Shown in pieces: positions 18,312 to 26,167 of a stretch of 64,000 nucleotides of DNA. The stretch is from VXNE01 sp965205735 (lineage in GTDB: Bacteria; Pseudomonadota; Gammaproteobacteria; Pseudomonadales; Azotimanducaceae): NCBI GenBank assembly GCA_965205735.1, contig OZ242179.1:1860001-1924000 (forward strand). The letters run 5' to 3'. Position 1 is the stretch's first letter. Each line of letters begins with the position of its first letter. The position numbers were made by a program, and so were the translations under genes. Below the pieces are notes generated by a model. The model was not told the DNA's origin and made no database searches. It saw only the letters and a list, made by a program, of their open reading frames with translations.

Positions 18312-18564
18312 GTGCACGCCAGGATTCGCTCCCCGGCAGTGTCGATTTCCACGCGCGTGAAACGATGCGAGAATGACGTGACACCGAGCCACACCCGGCA
18401 CTCGCGCCTGGGCCCCGGGGGCGTGCTCGGCTCACCCTTGTCCATTGGAAAGCCATGTCGGACTGACCTTGACGCCGCTCCGTGTCGACGCGAAGACAGC
18501 CGCGGCGTGGACGGCGGAGGGCGACTCGACCTGGGTCGTCTCTAGAGGCGGGACGCGTCATGTC

Positions 18565-19833
18565 ATGTTAGGACCAAGGCGAAGGACTTCGTATTCGGCG
18601 GAACCCGGTGATCGGGACACCGTCCTGTCGGTGATGCGCGGCATCGCCCTGCCGGTCTACATGCCGTCGTTCTTCTCCGCGATCGCCCAGAACGCCGTGC
18701 AGATCATGTTGCCGCTTTATGCCCTCGAAATCGGCGGCGGTCCGGGGCTGGCCGCCACCATCGTGGGTTTGCGTGGTGCCGGGACCATGTTGATGGACGT
18801 ACCCGCCGGAATGCTGGTGACTCGCATTGGCGACCGCGGTGTCATGATCCTGGGACTCGTGTTGGCCACGCTCGCCACCTTTGCGCCCGCAGCCGCAACC
18901 GGCGTTTCCGTGCTCTCTTTCGCTGCCCTCGGCTTCGGCGCCGGTGCTGGCATCTGGGTGCTCGGAAGGGTGACATTCATTACCGACACGGTGCGCCTCG
19001 ACCAGCGCGGCCGCGTGATCTCCCTGATGGCGGGGCTGCAACGCGCTGGGGCGCTTGTCGGTCCGCTGCTTGCAGGTATTGGTGCCGACTTGATCGGATA
19101 TCGGTCCGTGTTTGCAGCCGCGGGCGCCCTGTTCGCGGTTTCCCTTGTGATGGTGCTGATCTTCGCGGCCCAGCCCAGACGGGCTCAGGGGCTTGAGCCG
19201 ACCCGCCTCGCACATGTCGTTGGGACGCATAAGCGAACCTTCGCGACGGCTGGGAGCGTCATGATCGTACTGATGTTCCTGCGTGCCGGGCGGTTGCTGA
19301 TGATTCCGCTGGTCGGTTCCGAGATGGGGTTCTCCGCCGCCGAAATCGGACTGGCATTCAGCCTCTCCGCCGCGGTCGACATGGCGATGTTCTATCCCGC
19401 AGGCATGATCATCGACCTTGTCGGCCGCAGGTGGGCGCTGGGACCCGCGATGTTGCTGCTGGGCCTCGGCGTCGCCGCCCTGCCGTTCGCCAGCGGCTTC
19501 TGGACCTTCGCCGCCGCAGGCATCCTGGCCGGGATCGGCAACGGTTTCGGCACCGGCATTTTCATGACGCTCGGCGGAGACCTGTCGCCTGTGCAAGGAC
19601 GCGGTGAATTTCTCGGTGTGTGGCGGCTGGTAGGCGACGTGGGCGCGGCGGTGGGACCTTTCATCATGGGGCCGGTTGCACAGTGGACATCGCTTGCGAT
19701 CGCCTGCACATCCACCGGCGGGATGGCCTTCGTGGGCATCTGTTTGCTGATAATCTTCGTGCCCGAAACGCTACGCCGGCAACCGGCGACCACCCGGGCG
19801 AGATACGAAGGACGAAAGGAGCAGGAACAATGA
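18565..19833 (+). CDS. MFS transporter
   Basis: About 423 residues with 12 predicted TM segments in two halves. It has an MFS motif A-like loop after TM2 (AGMLVTRIGDRGVM) and a second-half counterpart (AGMIIDLVGRRWAL). Start at ATG 18565 is preferred, preceded by GAGGCGGG; the longer upstream frame is not convincing protein. The stop overlaps the start of the LLM oxidoreductase (ATGA), forming a two-gene operon. Substrate is unknown; drug or small-metabolite export is likely by family. Confidence 0.88.
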   Translation: MLGPRRRTSYSAEPGDRDTVLSVMRGIALPVYMPSFFSAIAQNAVQIMLPLYALEIGGGPGLAATIVGLRGAGTMLMDVPAGMLVTRIGDRGVMILGLVLATLATFAPAAATGVSVLSFAALGFGAGAGIWVLGRVTFITDTVRLDQRGRVISLMAGLQRAGALVGPLLAGIGADLIGYRSVFAAAGALFAVSLVMVLIFAAQPRRAQGLEPTRLAHVVGTHKRTFATAGSVMIVLMFLRAGRLLMIPLVGSEMGFSAAEIGLAFSLSAAVDMAMFYPAGMIIDLVGRRWALGPAMLLLGLGVAALPFASGFWTFAAAGILAGIGNGFGTGIFMTLGGDLSPVQGRGEFLGVWRLVGDVGAAVGPFIMGPVAQWTSLAIACTSTGGMAFVGICLLIIFVPETLRRQPATTRARYEGRKEQEQ

Positions 19834-20879
19834 ACGGCAATCCCACGACTATTCGAGATGGCCTGGCGTTCGGCCTGAATCGACTTGATCACCGATCGCC
19901 CCTGCGCTTCGCCGCAGACGCGGCGCGGCTCGAAGGGTTGGGTTGGCACTACGGGTTCATTGCTTCTTCGCCGCTCCTGGTACTGGATCCGTACGTGTTG
20001 CTCGCGCACGCCTTGCGGGAGACACGGACCATCATGCTGGGCACGCTGATAGAAAACCCCGTGATGCGTCACCCCGCGGTCATCGCCGGGTCGATCGCGA
20101 CGGTCGACCGGCTGGATCCCGGACGCACGATATTGGGCATGGGCGTGGGCGATACCGCAGTCCGCCTCATGGGCAGGCGACCCGCCACCGTCGCGGCGTT
20201 CGAAGAAGCGATCATCACCATACGGTCGCTCAATGCCGGCGAGCGCGTGGCCGTCGACGCCGCCAGGCCCGCCGTGCTCCGCCACTCCGCGCCTGTCCCC
20301 GTGTGGGTCGCCACGCAAGGCCCCAGGACGTTGCGCATGGCTGGCCGTGTCGCCGACGGCGTCTTTATCCGGGTCGGTGTTCACGAGACCAACCTGCGCC
20401 GCGCTGTCGAGGCTGTTCACGCGGGCGCCGCAGAGGCAGGTCGGGATCCGAAAGAAATCCGCATCGGCTGCGTTTTCCACACCATCGTCGAGGCGGACGC
20501 CGAGCGCGCGGGACGGATCGGTCGCGCCGCGGCCGCCGGTTACTACGAGTACTCGCGGTCGCTATTCGACAACATCGATCTGCCCTGGACCGGCGAAGAC
20601 GTGGCCGTCCTGAAGCGGCGCGTCTGGCCGGATTTCCACCACGCCCAGGACCTCGAAGCCGCTGGCGACGTGGTTTCCTTCCTTCCGGACGCCGCCGTCG
20701 ATGCCTTCGTCCTGCATGGATCCTTCCAGGCGATCACGGATCAGATCAAAACCATCCTCGGGTACGGCCTGCCGATAGAAATCATCGTGCCGCACCCGAT
20801 GCCAACGCCGCCGCCACTGTCGGAGGGCGGCTATGACTACGCGCGAAGGTTCGCGGAGGAAGTGTTTCCGGCGTTCTGA
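19830..20879 (+). CDS. LLM-class flavin/F420-dependent oxidoreductase
   Basis: A 349-residue luciferase-like monooxygenase-fold enzyme. Typical blocks include ENPVMRHPAVIAGSIATVDR, GRTILGMGVGDTAV, RPAPVPVWVA-like PVPVWVATQGPRTLRMAG, and RVADGVFIR. Members reduce or oxidise substrates with FMNH2 or F420H2. The ATG at 19830 lies within the TGA of the MFS gene and is preceded by AAAGGAGCAGG, giving tight translational coupling. The MFS partner may transport its substrate or product. Confidence 0.9.
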   Translation: MNGNPTTIRDGLAFGLNRLDHRSPLRFAADAARLEGLGWHYGFIASSPLLVLDPYVLLAHALRETRTIMLGTLIENPVMRHPAVIAGSIATVDRLDPGRTILGMGVGDTAVRLMGRRPATVAAFEEAIITIRSLNAGERVAVDAARPAVLRHSAPVPVWVATQGPRTLRMAGRVADGVFIRVGVHETNLRRAVEAVHAGAAEAGRDPKEIRIGCVFHTIVEADAERAGRIGRAAAAGYYEYSRSLFDNIDLPWTGEDVAVLKRRVWPDFHHAQDLEAAGDVVSFLPDAAVDAFVLHGSFQAITDQIKTILGYGLPIEIIVPHPMPTPPPLSEGGYDYARRFAEEVFPAF

Positions 20880-20969
20880 TGTCGGGTGATCTGGTCGCAA
20901 CGCGCCCGGACGTATCCTCTGGAAACGCTTTGCCTGTATGCTTCGCAGGGAACCACACGGGAGGATCCC

Positions 20970-21434
20970 ATGATCGAAGTCGGAGCCGAAGCCCCGGATT
21001 TCGCCTTGAGAAGCCACGCGGGCGAGGAGCTATCGCTCAGCCAGTTCAAGGGCGATAAGTGGGTCGTCCTGCATACCTTTCCCCTGGCCTTCACCGGCGG
21101 CTGAAGCAACCAGACCAATAATTTCAACCGTGCGTTGAATCAATTCACCGACGCTGGCGCGGCGCTTGTGGGCTTAAGCGTAAACTCTGCCCCGTCCCTG
21201 AACGCCTGGTCCACCGCCATGGGCGGCATGCGGCACCCGCTGCTGTCGGACTTCTGGCCCCACGGCGCGGTCGCCCGTTCGCTCGGGATCTTCAACGAGT
21301 CGGTGGGCATCGTGAATCGCTCACTCATTATCATCGATCCCGCGGGCGTCGTGCGGCACACAGAAAGCTACCAGGGCACGCTGCCCGACCCTGCGGAGGC
21401 CGTGGCAAAGCTGAAGGAACTGCAGGCAGGCTAA
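20970..21434 (+). CDS. selenocysteine-containing AhpE-like peroxiredoxin
   Basis: A single 154-codon gene read through an in-frame TGA at 21102-21104 (codon 45). Before it: VGAEAPDFALRSHAGE, WVVLHTFPLAFTGG; after it: SNQTNNFNRALNQF, then HPLLSDFWPHGAVARSLGIF and GIVNRSLIIID. This follows one-Cys AhpE along its whole length, and the TGA falls exactly on the peroxidatic Cys of the PxxxTxxC motif (PLAFTGG then Sec). There is no frameshift and flanking sequence is conserved on both sides, which argues against decay. A hairpin with the expected geometry of a bacterial SECIS follows. selA, selB and selC are not in this window. A CGGGAGGATCC ribosome-binding region precedes the ATG. Confidence 0.85.
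21102..21142 (+). promoter_or_regulatory. UGA codon with candidate bacterial SECIS hairpin
   Basis: The TGA at 21102 is followed 18 nt later by a perfect 6-bp stem TTCAAC/GTTGAA (21123-21128 and 21134-21139) closing the 5-nt loop CGTGC, with outer AAT/ATT pairs across a small internal loop. The loop starts 24 nt after the TGA and has G as its second base, both within the rule-set known for bacterial SECIS elements. Confidence 0.65.
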
Positions 21435-21456
21435 CAGGCGTCCGGACCTTTAACCG

Positions 21457-22180
21457 TCAGCCGAGAAACCAGGGCAGCACGTCGAATCCCTTGATTCGAA
21501 ACCGCGTCTTGCCACCGTGGACGAGCAGTCCGCCGGTGGTCGGGTTGTCTGGAAGGCCCGTCCACCACTCCAGGTTCTGCACCGCGTCGGCGGGAACGGT
21601 CTCCCCGGATTTGACTTCGACGGGGACGAGCCTGTCGCCCAGGTCGATCAGCGCATCAATCTCGCGGCCGGTCGCATCGCGCCAAAAGTAGATCGGCGCC
21701 TCGCGGCGGCGATTGGCGAAACTCTTGATGAGTTCAGAGACGACGAACGACTCGAAGATCGCTCCCCGCAGCGGGTGTCGCGCCAGCGTGTGGGCATCCG
21801 GGATGTCGAGGAGATAGCAGACAAGCCCGGTGTCCAGGAAGTGCAGGCGAGGTCGTTTGCGCAGGCGCTTGCGGAAGTTGGCGTAGTGCGGCGGCAGCGT
21901 AACAGCCAGATACCCGATCTCGAGCACATTGAGCCACCGACGAGCGGTCTGCTGGCCCACTCCGACATCGCCCGCCAGCCGGCTCAGGTTCAGTTCCATC
22001 GCGGTGCTGGCGGCCGCCAGCCGGACAAAATTCTCGAAAGCGCGCAGGTTGGACACCGCCAGGACTTCGCTGAGATCGCGTTCGACGTAGGTTCGGAAGT
22101 AGTCGCCGAGCCACTCGCGAGGCGACAGATTCCGGTCGTGTATCCGCGGATAGAATCCTCGAAACAGGGTCTCCCAGCGG
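21457..22180 (-). pseudogene. truncated AAA/DUF4143 ATPase gene (copy 1)
   Basis: Encodes the last about 235 residues of the ATPase that is intact at 42252-43436, nearly identical at the nucleotide level. It keeps the DUF4143 part (LRAFENFVRLAAASTAMELN, GQQTARRWLNVLEIGYL, PVEVKSGE) but lacks the Walker motifs. Homology ends abruptly at about 22180 where an IS5-like transposase remnant begins. The nuclease-like DUF4143 piece alone is unlikely to function. Confidence 0.85.
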
Positions 22181-22590
22181 ATGCCAGCGGCGTCTATGAG
22201 GGCGATCGAGAATCACAGCGCTCATCGCTCGCCGAGGGTGCTGATACCGCCGCGCAAGGGCGCCCAGCTCGCATCGGGGCCGGCGAGCAGCCGACAGCGT
22301 AATCGCAACATTGCAGCACAAGCTCGGCTCGGCAAACGAAAGTGGCACACAGAATCGGGCTACAGCAAACGGAGCAAAGTCGAGACCACGTTCCATCGCT
22401 ACAAGGCTATCGTGGGCTCAGCAATGCGAGCGACAGGGTTGGCGGCACAGAGAGTCGAGGCAAGCATCGGGTGCAAGATTCTCAACACGATGACGGCGCT
22501 CGGGATGCCTGATAGCGAGATGATCGGATGATGGGAGTCGGGGCCAAGCGAGCTCTCGGCCTCTATCGGAGTTGTGCACCAAGGCATGCC
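22181..22590 (+). pseudogene. IS5-like transposase C-terminal remnant
   Basis: The plus frame ends with RKWHTESGYSKRSKVETTFH, RYKAIVGSAM and ASIGCKILNTMTALGMP, the C-terminal E-region of IS5-family DDE transposases. It stops at 22529-22531, and the next about 60 bp (to GAGTTGTGCACCAAGG) look like the element's right end. The 5' two thirds are absent. It abuts the truncated ATPase gene, probably marking the event that cut it. Confidence 0.7.
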
Positions 22591-22618
22591 GTAGTCTTGA
22601 CATTCAAGGAGACCCAAA

Positions 22619-23309
22619 TTGGGTATACCCACAACGTTAAGAGCGCTCATCATCGTTGTCGCGTTGTTAGGCCTAGCCCGCATATCTCACCAAGCCGCTT
22701 GTCACGTTACTGAATGTCATTGTTATCAATCGGGTATGTCGTACTTCCTGTGACCTGCCCAATACAGACTGCGCTGGCCGCGCCCTCGCTGGTCTTTTTT
22801 CCGCGTGCGCGCACGTGCTCGCTACACCATAAGCGGCGGCTATGCTTCCGCTCGCGAGCACGCGCACGCGGAAAAAATCCTGCGCGATCATCACGGCCCT
22901 TGGTGAGATATGCGGGCTAGGCTTACCGACTGCTACGGCTGGCACCCGCACGGCATTTCTAGTGATCGCACCCGATCGTGGCTTTCTCGGTAACGAGGAA
23001 GTCCGCGAAGTTTTTGAGGACTTCGCGACCTCTGTCAATGACGCACAACTAGCGTTCTAGCGGGCTGAGGAGAACCTACGCAACGTTTGGAAGTCTCTCC
23101 CAACGGAAGGGCAGATCGCGAGGGTGGTGGTCCTGCCCCTTTTTTTGTCCAAGCACGACGCGCTCTACAAGAAGGCTCAAGGGGTACTCGACGCTTTCGG
23201 AGGACCGCTTGTTTCCTTCGGCATTCCACTGGGAGCAAGCTACCTGGCGGAGGAGATCCTCTTTGACCGCGTCGAAGCTCTCGCCTCCTCGCATGTCGAC
23301 GGAGCGGTG
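22619..23309 (+). pseudogene. exported CbiX/sirohydrochlorin-chelatase-like gene, broken by a MITE and a stop codon
   Basis: A TTG start preceded by AAGGAGACC gives LGIPTTLRALIIVVALLG, a signal peptide whose continuation (LPTATAGTRTAFLVIAPDRG) resumes only after a 250-bp inverted-repeat element. The mature part has FLVIAPDRGFLGNEEVREVF, an in-frame TAG at 23058, then RAEENLRNVWKSLP and ARVVVLPLFLSKHDALY. The last resembles the VVPLFLxxxxH strand of CbiX-type chelatases. The frame is otherwise unbroken and runs into the 3' end of the convergent porin gene. CbiX-like is my best match, with moderate confidence. Confidence 0.5.
22672..22921. mobile_element. 250-bp MITE-like element with 23-bp terminal inverted repeats
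   Basis: The ends CCTAGCCCGCATATCTCACC and its complement form perfect 23-bp inverted repeats at 22672-22694 and 22899-22921. Inside is a second, long inverted repeat (arms beginning TTTTTTCCGCGTGCGCG near 22795 and ending CGCACGCGGAAAAAA near 22876). There is no coding capacity. The end sequence reminds me of IS1380-family termini, which I cannot verify. It sits in the signal-peptide codons of the CbiX-like gene. Confidence 0.75.
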
Positions 23310-24272
23310 TCAGAAGCGGTACTTCATGTTGACCGTAACCGCTTGGTAGCCGAGGCCGGCGAACTCCAGGGAGGCGTCGAACGGCGTGACCCCATCGGCC
23401 TGTACCGGTGCGTGGCTGCGGATCAGGTTCCAGGTTGCAACGTCGTCGACATCGCCGAATCTGGCCCAGCGCAGCGCCACGCCGACCGACGTGCGCTCGC
23501 TCAACGAGTAATCGACGCCGGCCAGCAGTTGGAACCCGAAGATGTTCTTGCCCGCCTTCGTATCCATGATGCTGGCGGTGCCTGCGGCGGCGCGTTTAGC
23601 GTCGGCCGGCCAGGCCGGGTCGAAGTCGATCTGCAAATACTCCGCCTCCGGTTTGCGGATGAACTGCGCGTAGTAGCTCAACTCCGTCACGGCCCACCCG
23701 ATGCCAATGCCCAAGTATGGCGTCCAGTTGGATTCGTTGAGAAAGTCGTAGTACGCGTTGGCAAAGATCTGCTGCGCCTTGTAATCTCCAATCCGTTCGA
23801 AGGGCGGCTCGTCACTGCTCCACTCCGAGTTCTTGCTTTGAAGCGCCGTGCTGGTCGTGCCCCCAACCGGCGACGTGTCGTCACCCATGTACCGGTAAAG
23901 GTATTCCACCTCGAACCGGAGCCTGCCGAACATGTAACCGACCGTCAAGCCGCTGACGAGACCCGTGCCCGGGTCGAACTCGTTGGATAAGATTACCGCA
24001 GGCGTGTTGTCGCGGCACGCCGCATCGTCGACTGGCGGACTCACCGATGGCGGGTACAGGAGCACGTCGCAGCGCGTCGGGTGGTTGATCCCACCGAGAG
24101 ATGAGGTCACGACGGAAGAGTTCGCGATGCCCATCTGAAGGCCAGCGTAAAGGCCAGCGCGATCTTGCTGGGCGCTGGCGGGGATACCGGCCAGCGCAAC
24201 GCACGGCACGGCGACGAGGACGCCGCGCAGCAAAAAGTCAAGCTTGTTAGGTTTCAATCTGCTTTTGCTCAT
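23310..24272 (-). CDS. outer-membrane beta-barrel protein
   Basis: About 320 residues. Start at ATG 24272 gives MSKSRLKPNKLDFLLRGVLV, a signal peptide ending IPASAQQ. The mature part alternates polar and hydrophobic residues in barrel strands (GLYAGLQMGIANSS, LRFEVEYLYRYMG, YLGIGIGWAVTELSYY, GFQLLAGVDYSL, SVGVALRWARFGD) and ends in VNMKYRF with a C-terminal Phe, the outer-membrane targeting signature. Two Cys in the first extracellular region may form a disulfide. It is most like small OmpA/OmpW-type or opacity-family barrels. It converges with the broken CbiX-like gene. Ligand is unknown. Confidence 0.85.
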   Translation of the reverse strand: MSKSRLKPNKLDFLLRGVLVAVPCVALAGIPASAQQDRAGLYAGLQMGIANSSVVTSSLGGINHPTRCDVLLYPPSVSPPVDDAACRDNTPAVILSNEFDPGTGLVSGLTVGYMFGRLRFEVEYLYRYMGDDTSPVGGTTSTALQSKNSEWSSDEPPFERIGDYKAQQIFANAYYDFLNESNWTPYLGIGIGWAVTELSYYAQFIRKPEAEYLQIDFDPAWPADAKRAAAGTASIMDTKAGKNIFGFQLLAGVDYSLSERTSVGVALRWARFGDVDDVATWNLIRSHAPVQADGVTPFDASLEFAGLGYQAVTVNMKYRF

Positions 24273-24597
24273 GCGGCTAGGGCGCGATTCCTCATGCTCC
24301 AAACAGTACAGAACGACGTCATCATGGAGCTGAAGATAACACCCTCGGGCCAGACGATTATAAAGCCCATTTGAACGTCTACGCGGATGCTCATTGCCCT
24401 CCCCTTTGCCCTGAATCCCTAGACTACTACCGACCCCCAATTATACGGGTTCACCCATTAGCGAACCAGCTTCCGGGACTGGGCGGCCTACCTGCACGGG
24501 AAGTGCGGGCAGGTCATCCCGCGCCGCCGCTAGCCGCCAGCTGTGATCCGCAAAAAAGAAGATCGCGTATTGACGGGCAGACAGCCATGGTCGGAGG
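24273..24597. other. upstream region of the beta-barrel gene, no gene
   Basis: About 325 bp separate the barrel gene from IS91-end copy A. It is less GC-rich than its surroundings. A short inverted repeat (CCTGCACGGGAAGTGCGGGCAGG) lies around 24490-24512. I see no coding sequence. Confidence 0.4.
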
Positions 24598-24797
24598 GCG
24601 GATAGGACGAATAACCGCTCGAAACGGGATGGTTGCGAAGTACGGTTGATTGACGGGCGCTCGGGGGAAGTCTTCGGAGGCGTTCGTTGAGCCCGTTGAG
24701 GATGTGGCGGTGGACGCTGGAGACGGAAAGGTCGCGCGAAACGGCGGTTACTTGTGTAGCGGTCGCATCATGGCGTCAGGCGGTCGTTTTCTACGGG
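24598..24797 (-). repeat. IS91-family 3' end, copy A
   Basis: Begins GCGGATAGGACGAATAACCG and continues nearly identically to copies at 29694, 32104 and 35060. At 35060 this block is the 3' flank of an IS91-family transposase gene, so it is interpreted as the downstream (origin-like) end of such elements. Copy A ends at TTTTCTACGGG, where a dehydrogenase gene fragment begins. Confidence 0.75.
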
Positions 24798-24798
24798 G

Positions 24799-25075
24799 CG
24801 CGGCCGCACTGGAGATGGGTGCTGACGGCATACGCGTCAATATGCTGCATCCCAATGCCGTCTTTGGCACGGGCATCTGGACAGACGAGGTACTGCAGAG
24901 TCGTGCTGACAACTACGGTATGACGATCGATGAGTACAAGCGAAACAATATCCTTCACACCGACATTACCTCTCACGACGTGGCGGATCTTGTTTTGACT
25001 GTCTGTGGCGAGAGCTTCGCGAAGACCACGGGCGCACAGGTACCCATAGACGGCGGCAACGATAGGGTGATCTAG
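24799..25075 (+). pseudogene. C-terminal fragment of a RhaD-type bifunctional aldolase/dehydrogenase
   Basis: The last about 92 residues remain: ALEMGADGIRVNMLHPNAVF, GTGIWTDEVL, YGMTIDEYKRNN, TSHDVADLVL and TGAQVPIDGGNDRVI. This is the SDR domain end of bifunctional rhamnulose-1-phosphate aldolase/lactaldehyde dehydrogenase proteins. The 5' part has been replaced by IS91-end copy A. A sulfatase gene start follows 37 bp later, suggesting the original locus handled a sulfated rhamnose-containing polymer. Confidence 0.65.
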
Positions 25076-25111
25076 TGTCGCGATTGCATATGAATTGAAC
25101 GGAGATCAACG

Positions 25112-25286
25112 ATGGCAGCAATTGGCCCGAGATCAAAAGTGATCCGGGCAATTCTGGTTCTTCTGTCGTTGGCCTGCGGTAGCGTTATTGCTGCTGACGG
25201 GCCAACGTAATTCTGGTGATGGCCGACGACCAGGGCTGGGCGCAAACCGGATACTACGGCCATCCCTCGGAGCCTTCCCTTCGCTG
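25112..25286 (+). pseudogene. N-terminal fragment of a sulfatase
   Basis: A good ribosome-binding site (CGGAGATC) precedes ATG 25112. The signal peptide (KVIRAILVLLSLACGSVIAA) leads into DGP, then a one-base deletion near 25198 shifts the frame to NVILVMADDQGWAQTGYYGH, the metal-binding DDQG motif at the start of arylsulfatases. The rest of the enzyme, including the Cys/Ser formylglycine site, is lost to a transposase remnant. Confidence 0.65.
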
Positions 25287-25389
25287 ATCGGACCGTTCGG
25301 ACGGCCCTCCAAGGAGAGCCGTCCAGGCGGAGCTCTACAGGAACGCGAAAGCTTTCCCGATCCCCACCAGCGCGCTGGCCGCGACGCGG

Positions 25390-26150
25390 GGCGAAGACGG
25401 AGTCCCGTGCCGTCCAGCCCCTTATCGGCGCTGAAATCGGCGCAGCGCCCCGCCAACTCCCGGTCATCGGCAAACAACTGCTTGAGCGCCGTGGACAACT
25501 CCACCGACTCCGGGGCCGACGCCCGCGTCACCTCGAAGGCCACCGGAATCTCGTGTTGCGTGTCGGCGATCAGGTGCAGGCCGTAGCCGAACCAAGTCTT
25601 CACCTGGGTCCAGCCCTTGCCCGTCTGCTTGTCGACGCCGCGCGTCTCGTGCTTGCCCCAGTCCGCGTCCGGATCCGAGGTCTGGCCCGTCTCGCGGTTC
25701 TTCCACCCCGTCGAATGGCTCTCGATCGGCTTGCCGTCGTAACCCAGATGCTCCGCGAAATCCGGCAAGACATCCATCAGCCGGCCGCGCAGCGCCTCGA
25801 TCATCGCCGTCGCGCAGCCCGTCTCCGTCTGCGCCTCCTCGACCAGATGCACCAAACGCGAGAAGTTCCAGGCGTTCGGAATCGGCGACCGCTCGGGACT
25901 CGGCAGCAAAACCACTGCCGGCTCGCCCGTCTCGGGATGCGCGCGCATCGCGCGGCGCGGCTTCTCCTACAACGGCAACGGGTTGAATCCGCACAGATCG
26001 AGCAATCCCGGATTGCGCTTGAGCTCGCGCAACAAGGACTCGATCGAGGCATGCTGAAACGCCACCCCCGCGACCAGCGCCCGCCACATCGCCTCGGCCG
26101 GGTAGTCGTTGCGCCCCCGGCGCGGGCCGGCGTCGGCGATTTCCGGCCTT
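25390..26150 (-). pseudogene. DDE transposase remnant (IS5/IS1182-like)
   Basis: The minus frame reads GRNDYPAEAMWRALVAGVAF, SIESLLRELKRNP, then an in-frame TAG at about 25967, then NAWNFSRLVHLVEEA, YDGKPIESHSTG, DPDADWGKHETRG, WFGYGLHLIADTQHEIPVAF and a broken end after ADFSADKGLD. The middle matches DDE transposase domains. Start, end and one internal codon are defective. It overlaps the cut end of the sulfatase fragment. Family placement within the DDE group is uncertain. Confidence 0.65.
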
Positions 26151-26167
26151 AGCTATCCAAGTCACCT

